This document shows positions 50,705 to 60,345 of a stretch of 64,000 nt of DNA, piece after piece; within the stretch, counting starts at the first letter, position 1, and the number at the start of each line of letters is the position of its first letter. The position numbers and the translations under genes were made by a program. The stretch comes from Armatimonadota bacterium. GTDB lineage: Bacteria > Armatimonadota > Fimbriimonadia > Fimbriimonadales > Fimbriimonadaceae. The notes beneath the pieces are model-generated. The model was not told the DNA's origin and searched no databases. It worked only from the letters and a program-made list of their open reading frames with translations. The stretch covers positions 62,001 to 126,000 of the forward strand of contig JAFDWQ010000010.1 of assembly GCA_018268395.1 (NCBI GenBank), read 5' to 3'.

Positions 50705-51757
50705 ATGTCCTCCGCCGTCATCATTCCTCGCCTTGTGGCGACGAACGTGCTCGCGTCAGCGTTGATCTCGCTCGCGCCATGTGCCCCGCCGCGATATTTG
50801 TTGGAGCCGATCGAACCCACGTCCCCTGGAAGGATGAGTCTTAGCGGCTTGGACGATCAGAACACGGTCTACGGAAGCCTCTACGACCCGGTCACGCGGA
50901 CCTTTAAGCCGTTTTCGAAAGGCTCCAACGGTGAGTCGATCCTCGATTCCGGGCCCTACGGCCAGGGCGTGATCAGCGCCGTGACGGGACCCATCGGCTT
51001 CGGGAGGTGTTTTGACGCAGTGTCGACCCGGGCCGCCTTCTGGCAAAACGGCACGCTCCATCTGATCGGGCCTACCGACGGCTTCGAAATGGCCGAGGCC
51101 TACGGCGGCGCTCCGGACACCGCGATCTACGGCTACGCCCGGTCGGGCACGGAAGAGGGCGAAGTCATGTTGCGAAACGGCACCATGACGCCTTTACCGT
51201 TCCCTCACCACCAGTTCGAGCAGGGCCGAGGGGTCGCCGCCGCGAACGCAAAAGGGAAGGCGGTCGGCTTTGACTCCTTCGTTCCGACCATCATCTCCAA
51301 CCCCCTGAGTTGGGACTTCGGCGTGCTGACCGTCCACCCGGCCTTTGAAGACTACGCCTACGCCGTCGACGTGAACGACAACGGCGAGTTCGTCGTCAAC
51401 AGCAGCGACAACGGCGGGTACCACTATTCACGGGTCTTTTCGAACGGCGTCTGGACGCGACTGCCGGGGTTACAGTTCGGAGGAAACGGCGTCCTAGGCG
51501 GCGCGATCAACGATCGCGGGACCGTCGTGGGCAGAGTGGACAGGGTCGTCGGCACCGACCGAGGAATGTCGGTCTGGACGAAGGACGGCACCTACTCCCG
51601 GTACCCGTTCCTCGACCTCGTTCTGTTCAACCCGGGGTGGGAGATCACCGAACTGACCGACATCAACAACAAGGGCGTCATTCTCGGACGCTATAAGTCC
51701 GGCTCACTGTCCAAGTACTTTCTCGCCAAGCCGTTGTCCCGGAGTGCCGGATCCTGA
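50705..51757 (+). CDS. HAF-repeat-like secreted protein
   Basis: The 350-residue protein starts with a hydrophobic leader (RLVATNVLASALISLAPC). It carries repeats of the type DVNDNGEFVVNS, AINDRGTVVGRV and DINNKGVILGRY, which match the extracellular HAF repeat pattern (Asn-Asp/Asn-Gly-x-Val-x-Gly). They probably build a beta-propeller. No PEP-CTERM tail is present. The gene is driven by the TTGACA/TACAAT promoter directly at the start codon and ends just upstream of the second 21-bp array. Confidence 0.72.
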   Translation: MSSAVIIPRLVATNVLASALISLAPCAPPRYLLEPIEPTSPGRMSLSGLDDQNTVYGSLYDPVTRTFKPFSKGSNGESILDSGPYGQGVISAVTGPIGFGRCFDAVSTRAAFWQNGTLHLIGPTDGFEMAEAYGGAPDTAIYGYARSGTEEGEVMLRNGTMTPLPFPHHQFEQGRGVAAANAKGKAVGFDSFVPTIISNPLSWDFGVLTVHPAFEDYAYAVDVNDNGEFVVNSSDNGGYHYSRVFSNGVWTRLPGLQFGGNGVLGGAINDRGTVVGRVDRVVGTDRGMSVWTKDGTYSRYPFLDLVLFNPGWEITELTDINNKGVILGRYKSGSLSKYFLAKPLSRSAGS

Positions 51758-51789
51758 CCGAGAGCCCGGTCTGTCTCGTGACGCAGGAG

Positions 51790-52020
51790 TGGAACAGGAC
51801 CGAGGGATAAGAAGAACATTCCCCCGGGATTGAAGAAAAAATCCCCGGAAAGAAAGAACATTCCCCTGGGTTTAAAGAAAAAAACCGGGGGAAGGAAGAA
51901 AATTTCCCCGGTTTTAAAGAAAAGAGCCGAGGGAAAGAGAAAAATCTCCGGGGGAACAAAGAGGGCTTCCCGGGAAAAGAAGAAACTTTCCGCGGATTCT
52001 TTTCTCTTTTCCCGGGGAAA
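51790..52020 (+). repeat. 21-bp-period purine-rich tandem array with phased A-tracts
   Basis: Eleven consecutive 21-base units (unit starts 51790, 51811, 51832 and so on to 52000) keep exact register over 231 bases. The consensus is a purine run GAAGAAAAnn, then a C4G2-type palindromic core (CCCCGG or CCCGGG), then AAA/TTT. Units 1-4 alternate two subtypes (AACATTCCCC and AAAAAAnCC). A-tracts of 4-7 bases recur every 21 bases, equal to two helical turns, which predicts curved DNA. Unit 0 (51790-51810) and unit 10 (52000-52020, T-rich) are diverged ends. No spacers exist between units. Confidence 0.93.
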
Positions 52021-52117
52021 CGGGAGAGAAAAGTCGGTGATCGCCCTAAAGACACACGGAAACGGGCCGATGAAGAATGCTAGGCGTGTGCCGGTGGCAG
52101 CCTAGGGATCGACAGTC

Positions 52118-52762
52118 ATGTCCTACATTACCGAACTATCGTCTGACGGGAGTCTCAATACCGCACTGGCCAACTTCAATGCCCTGTGTGTTCAATTTAC
52201 GGCCCAACTTTCCCTGCAGCCGGCTGATCTGATCGCGATCGCCGCTGCAGCGAGCCAGTTCAACACGGCGCTCAACGCAGCGACTGCCGCGAAGCAGACA
52301 TCGAAGGGAAGCGTGGAGGCGAAAGACGTGCAGAAGGCTGCGAGCAAAGCCGTTATCGCCAAGTATGCGAAGATCTTCCGCGCCAATCCGGCGGTCTCCG
52401 ACCAGCTCCTGGAGCAGCTCATGCTGCCCCACCACAAGACCCCGGGCGCAAAGACCCCGCCGACCCAACCGCTCGACCTGGTCGGCAGCGCCGACGGGCA
52501 GGGGCTCGTCACGCTCAAGTGGAAGCGCAGCGGCAATATCGAGGGGACGAACTTCCTCGTGGAGGCGCGCACCGCGCCTACAGGGGAATGGACGATCATG
52601 GGGAGCACGACCCGCGTCAAAACGACCTTCCAAGGCACGCCGGGCGACTACCTCGCCTTCCGCGTGACGGCCGTACGGAACAAGCAGTCCTCTCCGCCGA
52701 GCGTGCCGTTCGTGCTGTGGGACGGTTCGACGGGCGAAGGCTTCGAACTGAAAGTGGCCTGA
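52118..52762 (+). CDS. N-terminal helical domain plus fibronectin type III protein, paralog 2
   Basis: The 214-residue protein has an N-terminal helical region (about residues 10-105, with LNTALANFNALCVQF and KAVIAKYAKIFRANPAV), a Pro-rich linker and one Fn3-like domain (PLDLVGSADGQGLVTLKW to GDYLAFRVTAVRNKQSSPPS). It aligns over its length with 44085-44735. There is no signal peptide and no obvious Shine-Dalgarno or -10 box. It starts 97 bases after the 21-bp array. Possible roles include a phage-tail-like or surface-assembly subunit, but this is speculation. Confidence 0.8.
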   Translation: MSYITELSSDGSLNTALANFNALCVQFTAQLSLQPADLIAIAAAASQFNTALNAATAAKQTSKGSVEAKDVQKAASKAVIAKYAKIFRANPAVSDQLLEQLMLPHHKTPGAKTPPTQPLDLVGSADGQGLVTLKWKRSGNIEGTNFLVEARTAPTGEWTIMGSTTRVKTTFQGTPGDYLAFRVTAVRNKQSSPPSVPFVLWDGSTGEGFELKVA

Positions 52763-52786
52763 CACAGCCGCTGCGCGAAGGGAGAT

Positions 52787-52973
52787 GGGGCGAGGGGAGG
52801 AGGGCACCGTCTTGCGGCCATTGAGACACGCCCTCACCCCGCCCCCTCTCCTCCTTACCCTGTCAACCGGGGGGTTGGTCTGACAAAGAAAGAGGTGGGT
52901 CCTGCCGGATCTCCACCCCCTAGCCCCCTCCTCATGTGACCGGACAAGACACCCAGCCACACGAGGAGGGGGG
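52787..52973. repeat. Purine/pyrimidine-rich inverted repeats between Fn3 gene and groL
   Basis: GAGGAGGGGG-type blocks occur on alternating strands. A perfect 10-bp pair is CCCCCTCCTC (52924-52933) with GAGGAGGGGG (52963-52972). A longer imperfect pair joins 52787-52805 with 52830-52856. They sit between convergent genes and probably terminate both transcripts. Confidence 0.6.
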
Positions 52974-52981
52974 AGCGGACT

Positions 52982-55074
<2,093 letters not shown>

Positions 55075-55091
55075 TCCGTTCAGCCGGACTT

Positions 55092-55116
55092 CCGAACCAC
55101 CGAACCACCGAACTCC
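55092..55116 (+). repeat. CCGAACCA repeats upstream of the four-helix-bundle gene
   Basis: Three units of CCGAACCAC/CCGAACTCC type lie between groES and the four-helix gene. They are inverted relative to the TTCGGGTGG minisatellite on the other side of that gene, giving an inverted-repeat-flanked cassette. Confidence 0.75.
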
Positions 55117-55130
55117 CGAGCGCTCCGTCC

Positions 55131-55421
55131 TTACTTCACGATCGCGTAGATCTGGTCTTCGTCGAGGATCGTGAAATCCTTGCCGTCGAGGGTGACTTCG
55201 TTCCCGCCGTACTTGCTGAAAAGCACGCGGTCGCCCGCCTTGACGCTGAGTTTGTTACGGTTGCCGTTATCGAGGGTGCGGCCTTCTCCGACGGCGACGA
55301 CTTTGCCTTCAGTGGGCTTTTTCTTCGCGCTGTCGGGGAGGATGATGCCGCCGGAGGTCTTTTCTTCGGCCTCCAGCACCTCGACGACCACCTTGTCTCC
55401 TAGGGGTTTGATGTTCGCCAT
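55131..55421 (-). CDS. groS: Co-chaperonin GroES (10 kDa)
   Basis: The 96-residue protein is a complete Gro[22 protein letters not shown] at the start, the mobile loop [19 protein letters not shown], and the closing [11 protein letters not shown]. It caps the GroEL ring. ATG 55421 is chosen because AGGAGA lies upstream and the family start is exact; an in-frame extension to 55505 would run into the CIRCE element. It is transcribed leftward with the four-helix-bundle and groL genes behind it. Confidence 0.97.
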   Translation of the reverse strand: MANIKPLGDKVVVEVLEAEEKTSGGIILPDSAKKKPTEGKVVAVGEGRTLDNGNRNKLSVKAGDRVLFSKYGGNEVTLDGKDFTILDEDQIYAIVK

Positions 55422-55478
55422 GTTGTCTTGTTCTCCTGCCGGAGCGGCCCTTGAGGGCTTGGCTTCCGACGCGGCGGG

Positions 55479-55505
55479 TTGGCACTCGCCGCTTGACAGT
55501 GCCAA
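55479..55505. promoter_or_regulatory. CIRCE element (HrcA operator) for groES
   Basis: TTGGCACTC - 9 bases - CAGTGCCAA keeps the 9-9-9 geometry of CIRCE (consensus TTAGCACTC-N9-GAGTGCTAA) with one arm mismatch. It overlaps the groES transcription start region, so heat-shock control by HrcA is expected. No hrcA gene is in the window. Confidence 0.9.
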
Positions 55506-55529
55506 TTATGGCCGGGAAATCAACCGGCG

Positions 55530-55556
55530 TTGGCAGAGTCGGGACCAGAGTGCTAA
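55530..55556. promoter_or_regulatory. Second, half-perfect CIRCE-like site
   Basis: TTGGCAGAG - 9 bases - GAGTGCTAA: the right arm is the exact CIRCE consensus, while the left arm matches at 5 of 9 positions. It is 42 bases upstream of the main site relative to groES. Confidence 0.5.
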
Positions 55557-55650
55557 CAAGGCTCGGTGTCCGGGGACAAAGGTGATCCAGTGAGGGAGTG
55601 AATGCAGGGAACGAGTGAACGAGGGGACGTTGTCCGGTCAGAATGCCGGT

Positions 55651-57018
55651 ATGGGTACGGTGCACACCATTCTCGTCTCTGCGGTCGCGGGTGCGGCTTC
55701 GTCGGCTCTCGTGATGTACGCAGGCTCCGTGTCGTTACAGGATGTGACGCCAGGCGTCACGGAAACCGGTCACACGAACATTTCGGGCTATGCGCTCGCA
55801 GGCCGGTTCGGCGCCGGAGTGAGTCCGACGTTGGCCAGGGTGCAGGTACAGGCGACAGGCTCGCTTCAGGGCGTGCGCAGCCTCTCGGACACAGGGGTCG
55901 CGGTCTACGGCCAGAGCAACGCGACGAGCGGACTCGGGGCGGGCGGCTATTTCACGAGCAAGAGCGTGGGCGGTCGAGCGGCCGTGGTCGACCAGTTGAG
56001 TCCGACGGGGACGACGATCGGGTTGTTCGCGAACGCGGTCAGTTCGGAAGGGACGGGCGTGTTCGGCCGGGGACGGGCCGCTGGAGTCTACGGCGAGACG
56101 GCGGGGAACACGGGTGCGGGGATCTACGGGAAAACGACGAGCTCTTCGCAACAGTCGTCGGGCGGTCTTTTCGAAGCTCCGGGTAATGCGAGGGGCCTCG
56201 TATCGAAGACCATGAACGGCTTTAACTCGGGCGAAGCAGGCCTGTTCGAAAGCGACGCGGGTAACTACGTCGTCAAAGTCCGTGGATTCGGGTCCGGTGC
56301 CGGCATCGGGATCTCGACGGCCGCAGGAGGTTCAGGGGTCTCGGCCTATGTCGGCAACCCGAACACGTCGGTGGGGAGCAGCAACACGGGCGGCGTGTTC
56401 CGGAGCGACATCGACAACGCTTATGGCCTGGTCGGTTACGGTGGAGGCGTCGGAGGCCGGGGCGTGCGGGCGACCACACCGTCCGGAACAGGCTACGGTC
56501 TGCTCGCCGAGAACACGGGCGGCGGCTCGAAAGTCGCGATCCGGGCCGTCGGCAACACCGAAGCGACGGGCACGAAGTCGTTCGTGATCGACCATCCGCT
56601 CGATCCGGCGAACAAGCTGTTACGGCACTATTCGGCGGAGGGCCCGGAGCCCTATCTGATCTACCGGGGAACGGTGAAGCTGGGGGCGGACGGCAAGGCC
56701 TGGGCGGTCCTGCCGCTCTACTTCGCGCAGATCGCCGAACAGCCGCACTATCAATTGACGGCGGTCGGGGCGCCCTCCGAGGTCTACGTCGCGACCGAGG
56801 TCCAGGGGAACCGCTTCCAGATCGGGGGCGGCAAGCCCGGGCTCAAGGTGTGCTGGACGGTCACGGCTTTGCGCAACGACAAGTATGTCCAGAAGTACCC
56901 GCTGGAGAAGGAGCCGATGAAGGCGGACGGCGAGCGCGGCAAGTTCCTCCACCCCGAACTCTACGGTGCGAAGCCGGAAGCGGCGCTTCATCCAGACTCG
57001 GCGGTCCTCAAGAGGTAA
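55651..57018 (+). CDS. Secreted 26-residue-repeat family protein, copy 3
   Basis: The 455-residue protein starts with a hydrophobic N-terminus (ILVSAVAGAASSALVMYAG) and the family block LQDVTPGVTETGHTNISG, then LAGRFGAGVSPTLARVQV, nearly identical to copy 1 (22026-23081). Several Gly-rich units of about 26 residues follow (GVAVYGQSNATSGLGAGGYF). It ends with the conserved C-terminal beta domain (FVIDHPLDPANKLLRHY to PELYGA) shared with copy 2. Thus it combines the N-terminus of copy 1 with the C-terminus of copy 2. Likely cell-surface; ligand unknown. Confidence 0.8.
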   Translation: MGTVHTILVSAVAGAASSALVMYAGSVSLQDVTPGVTETGHTNISGYALAGRFGAGVSPTLARVQVQATGSLQGVRSLSDTGVAVYGQSNATSGLGAGGYFTSKSVGGRAAVVDQLSPTGTTIGLFANAVSSEGTGVFGRGRAAGVYGETAGNTGAGIYGKTTSSSQQSSGGLFEAPGNARGLVSKTMNGFNSGEAGLFESDAGNYVVKVRGFGSGAGIGISTAAGGSGVSAYVGNPNTSVGSSNTGGVFRSDIDNAYGLVGYGGGVGGRGVRATTPSGTGYGLLAENTGGGSKVAIRAVGNTEATGTKSFVIDHPLDPANKLLRHYSAEGPEPYLIYRGTVKLGADGKAWAVLPLYFAQIAEQPHYQLTAVGAPSEVYVATEVQGNRFQIGGGKPGLKVCWTVTALRNDKYVQKYPLEKEPMKADGERGKFLHPELYGAKPEAALHPDSAVLKR

Positions 57019-57036
57019 GGCTCCGATGAGATGGCG

Positions 57037-57064
57037 ACCGGGGCTGGACCGACTCGGCCCCGGT
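57037..57064 (+). terminator. Hairpin terminator
   Basis: ACCGGGGC (57037-57044) and GCCCCGGT (57057-57064) form a perfect 8-bp stem 19 bases after the repeat-protein stop. A second stem-forming sequence follows (CCGTG/CACGG around 57080-57101). Confidence 0.65.
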
Positions 57065-57261
57065 GTCCCCCCACGCATGCCGTGACACCTTTCCGGCACG
57101 GAACGTGCATGTTTTCGCTTCGGAACGCGGCCAAAACCGGCGAATCGACCCGGGACGAGGCGTCTCGACACGGGAACAATCGCCCGTGGCGGACGTCAAA
57201 AGGGGAAGAGTCCCTGTCGATCGTGGTCTGAACCGCGGAAGACCGTTCGAGAAGGTGTGCT

Positions 57262-58425
57262 ATGGAGAAAGCGAGCGAAGCCGTCGTGGCCGAAACGACG
57301 GTGCACGACACGTTGTTCGACCCGAAACTGCTGGACCTGGTTCCGGCCAAAGTGGCCGTCGCCAACCGGGTGTTGCCGATCGGTCTGAGCAGCGACGTCC
57401 TCGTCTGCATGGCAGAGGAGCCGGACGATCCGTACCTGATGTCCCGGTTGAGGTTCCAACTTCAGCGGGACGTTCGCTTGATCCCGGCTCGGCCCGGGTT
57501 CGACCGCGCGCTTGAAGAGGCGTACGGCGGCGACCCGTGCCCGGAGACGGAAGACCTCGTTTCGGCCGTGACGGCCCCGCTCGAAGGCGTCGTCCGCCAG
57601 CGCAAAGGCGTCAGCCACCGGCCCTGGAACGCGGCTCCGAAAGTCATCGCGGTGACGAGTGGTAAGGGCGGCGTCGGCAAGACCACGATGACGGCCAACT
57701 TGGGCATCGCCCTAGCCCGCCTTGGGCTGACCGTCGGCGTCATCGACTGCGATTTCGGCCTGTCGAACCTCCATGTGATGCTCGGCATGAGGCCCGTGCA
57801 CAAGTTGCCCGACGTCCTTTCCGGCCGGGTCCCCCTGCACGACGGTTTCGAGCCCGGCCCGGAAGGACTGAGGGTCCTTGCCGGCGCGACGGGTTCTCCG
57901 GAACTAGCGGAGCTGACTTATGCGCGGCTGTCGCGGGGCGGCGTCTCGACGGAAAACCTGAAGCGGATCTTCGACATCGTGTTCCTGGATACGGGTGCAG
58001 GAATCGCCCGCGGTGCGCTGTCGATGCTGACGAACGCGGACGAAGCGTTGTTGGTCGTGACTCCGGACCCTTCGTCGGTCCAGGACGCTTATGTGACGCT
58101 GCGCGTCTTGACGGAGCGCAAGCCGATGATGCGGGTCGGGTTCGTCGTCAACGACGTGAAGGACTCGTCGCAGGCGTCGGACGTCGCGGCAAAGTTCCAG
58201 ACGTTTTCGGCCCTTCACCTCGGATGCCAGTTGCGTTATCTGGGTAGCGTCTCACACGACCATGCGGTCGAAAAGGCCACTCGGAGTCGGTCTCCCGTGG
58301 TCCAGTCGGCTCCAAAGAGCCGGGCGGCCCGGGACATCGAGGCGTTGGCCTACCGGTTCAGCGGCATTCCGAACGAGCGCTTGAACCTGTTCCAGCGGAT
58401 CGTCGAAAAGCTCGACTTCGCTTAG
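57262..58425 (+). CDS. MshEN-like domain fused to MinD/FlhG-type ATPase
   Basis: The 387-residue protein joins two modules. Residues about 15-90 (PKLLDLVPAKVAVANRVLPI, then FDRALEEAYGG) match the GspE/PilB N-terminal (T2SSE_N/MshEN) domain, which in MshE binds cyclic di-GMP. Residues about 126-387 are a SIMIBI ATPase with deviant Walker A SGKGGVGKTT (133-142), VIDCDFGLSNLHVML, and FDIVFLDTGAG. This is closest to FlhG/MinD, which position polar or pilus machinery. AAGG lies 8 bases before the ATG. No flagellar gene is nearby; a type IV pilus role is plausible. Confidence 0.85.
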   Translation: MEKASEAVVAETTVHDTLFDPKLLDLVPAKVAVANRVLPIGLSSDVLVCMAEEPDDPYLMSRLRFQLQRDVRLIPARPGFDRALEEAYGGDPCPETEDLVSAVTAPLEGVVRQRKGVSHRPWNAAPKVIAVTSGKGGVGKTTMTANLGIALARLGLTVGVIDCDFGLSNLHVMLGMRPVHKLPDVLSGRVPLHDGFEPGPEGLRVLAGATGSPELAELTYARLSRGGVSTENLKRIFDIVFLDTGAGIARGALSMLTNADEALLVVTPDPSSVQDAYVTLRVLTERKPMMRVGFVVNDVKDSSQASDVAAKFQTFSALHLGCQLRYLGSVSHDHAVEKATRSRSPVVQSAPKSRAARDIEALAYRFSGIPNERLNLFQRIVEKLDFA

Positions 58426-58530
58426 GCGCGCAGAAAGCTTCGCCAACGAAAAGGTTACTCTCCTGCAGATATGCGGGAGACTCGGATTCCACGGCCTAAC
58501 CTGTAGCCCCTGATGCCATAATCGGACGTT

Positions 58531-60345
58531 ATGCGCAGTGCACTGTGCGTTCTGGTCGCATGTGTCGTTACACTGGCCCGACCCGATGCGACGCCGAGTT
58601 GGCTGATCGGCGGGCCCATGTCCGGAAATTCTATAGTGGGATGCGTCTCCAATGGATCGAAGGTCGTGACGACGGGAGGAACCATGGCGCACGCCCTCTG
58701 GTCGACGGTTACTGCTAAACTCGAGAATTCCTACCTCGAAACCTACTTAGCCATTGGCGTCGCGCCTACAAAGGGGCTTGTGGCCTATTTCGCAAACGGC
58801 TATCTACGAGTCCGAAATTTGCAGGGAAACATCCTCGGCACCTGGAAAGCCCATGACACCTTCGGCACGATCTCAATTGCGTTTTCTTCGGACGAGGAGT
58901 ACATCTACAGCAACGGTTCAGACGGCTTGCTCAAAAAGTGGCGGCTATCTGACCGTTCGCTCATCTGGAGCATTCCGAGTCCGGGGTCGACCATGGCCGT
59001 TTCCCCTCAAGACGATCTGGTCGCCGTAACCGGTGCGGTCACGACGTTAATCGACTCTGCAACGGGGGCCATCCAGGACACTATCGTTCATAGCGGCGGC
59101 ACTGGAAAGGGAATAGCTTTTTCGCCAGGAGCGGACTGGCTGTGCGTTACGACTCAAGGCGGGATGCTGACGGTGTACAACCTTGTACTGGGTACGATCG
59201 TCTATCAGCAATCGTTTGGAACTAGCACCCTCAGCATTCCGAGTTTTTCTGGCGACGGAGGTCGGTTAGTTTTCACCGACTGGAACAGTGGTGTCAGGGC
59301 CAGGGTCTTCGACACGTTGACCTGGACACAGCTTTTTGCAACGCCTTATGACTCGGCCAACAGCCAGGGTCAGGCCGTTTTTGCACAAGACTCTGATCAT
59401 ATCCTGTGCGCCGGAAGCATCGAAAACCTGTCGCAATTGACGGAGTGGGACTTACAAAGTGGCTTGCCCATTGCGTCTTTCGTGAAGCAACATTCAGAAC
59501 CGTACGGAATGGACGTCAGTAGAGACGGCACTAAGCTCTATGTCCAGGATAAGCCGTCCAACGTCAACGTGTTCGATGCGTCAAGCGGAGCGCTGATCGA
59601 AAGGTGGGGCCCATTTCCTGGCTCGAAAGGCGCACTGGCTGCCAATCCTGCAAGTGATACGATCGCATTCGGATCGAACCCCGTGATGGTGTGCAGGTCG
59701 ACGGACGGCACTGAACTAGGCAGGATCACAAAGTCTGCGCTGTCGATGAACTTTTCCCCAGACGGGCAGTACTTGGCACTCGGAGTTTCGGACCACATCG
59801 ACATTCATCGGACGTCTGATCTTAGCTTTGTCAAAACTATAAGTGCAGGTTTCGACCAAGTCAACGCTTTTGCGTTTTCAGCCGACGGCTCCAAGATCGT
59901 TCTTGGTTACTACAAGAATGTTTATTGCGTCGATGTCGCTACCGGGGCCACCCTGTGGACGTCCCAGCCTAGCGGCAACTATTTTTTCTATTCATTCGCA
60001 TTCTCCAACAACGGGTCTTATGTGTGCGCGGGAGCGGGGGACCGCGCTTCCGTACTTCGAGTCAGCGACGGTGCACTCGTCAAGAGCTTCACGACTGGAG
60101 GTTGGACGCATGTGCTGTTTTCTCCTGAAAGCAAATTTCTGTACGTATCCAGCAGTTATAACCTGCGCACATTCAGGATGCCCGACGGAAAACTCCTGCA
60201 CCTTCAAGACGATGAGGCGCCAGAAGCCGCCAGGATGAGAGCCTCACGGGATGGGACACGTCTCTTCCTTGGCCGAAGGGACGGTGTGATCGTGTGCTGG
60301 CCGAGGCTCGGGCCGTTGGCGAGCCATGGCTTCGCCGCCCCTTAG
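58531..60345 (+). CDS. Secreted WD40/YVTN-like beta-propeller protein, atypical composition
   Basis: The 604-residue exported protein (leader LCVLVACVVTLARP) is made of about ten repeats containing SPD/S.DGxxL-type turns (AFSSDEEYIYSNGSDGLLKKW, NFSPDGQYLALGVSD, AFSADGSKIVLGYYKNVYCVD in outline). Two stacked propellers or one large propeller are possible. Its DNA is clearly poorer in GC than both neighbours and uses A/T-ending codons much more. CATAAT lies 8 bases before the ATG. It overlaps the convergent araD end by 4 bases. Confidence 0.8.
   Translation: MRSALCVLVACVVTLARPDATPSWLIGGPMSGNSIVGCVSNGSKVVTTGGTMAHALWSTVTAKLENSYLETYLAIGVAPTKGLVAYFANGYLRVRNLQGNILGTWKAHDTFGTISIAFSSDEEYIYSNGSDGLLKKWRLSDRSLIWSIPSPGSTMAVSPQDDLVAVTGAVTTLIDSATGAIQDTIVHSGGTGKGIAFSPGADWLCVTTQGGMLTVYNLVLGTIVYQQSFGTSTLSIPSFSGDGGRLVFTDWNSGVRARVFDTLTWTQLFATPYDSANSQGQAVFAQDSDHILCAGSIENLSQLTEWDLQSGLPIASFVKQHSEPYGMDVSRDGTKLYVQDKPSNVNVFDASSGALIERWGPFPGSKGALAANPASDTIAFGSNPVMVCRSTDGTELGRITKSALSMNFSPDGQYLALGVSDHIDIHRTSDLSFVKTISAGFDQVNAFAFSADGSKIVLGYYKNVYCVDVATGATLWTSQPSGNYFFYSFAFSNNGSYVCAGAGDRASVLRVSDGALVKSFTTGGWTHVLFSPESKFLYVSSSYNLRTFRMPDGKLLHLQDDEAPEAARMRASRDGTRLFLGRRDGVIVCWPRLGPLASHGFAAP

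Noticed and set aside
51811-52020. CRISPR array
   Set aside because: Units are contiguous 21-mers with no unique spacers and no cas genes in the window.
51830-52105. Lys-rich peptide encoded by array 2
   Set aside because: Starts at TTG without ribosome site, sequence is just the translated repeat, and other frames contain stops; kept only as a possibility in the array entry.
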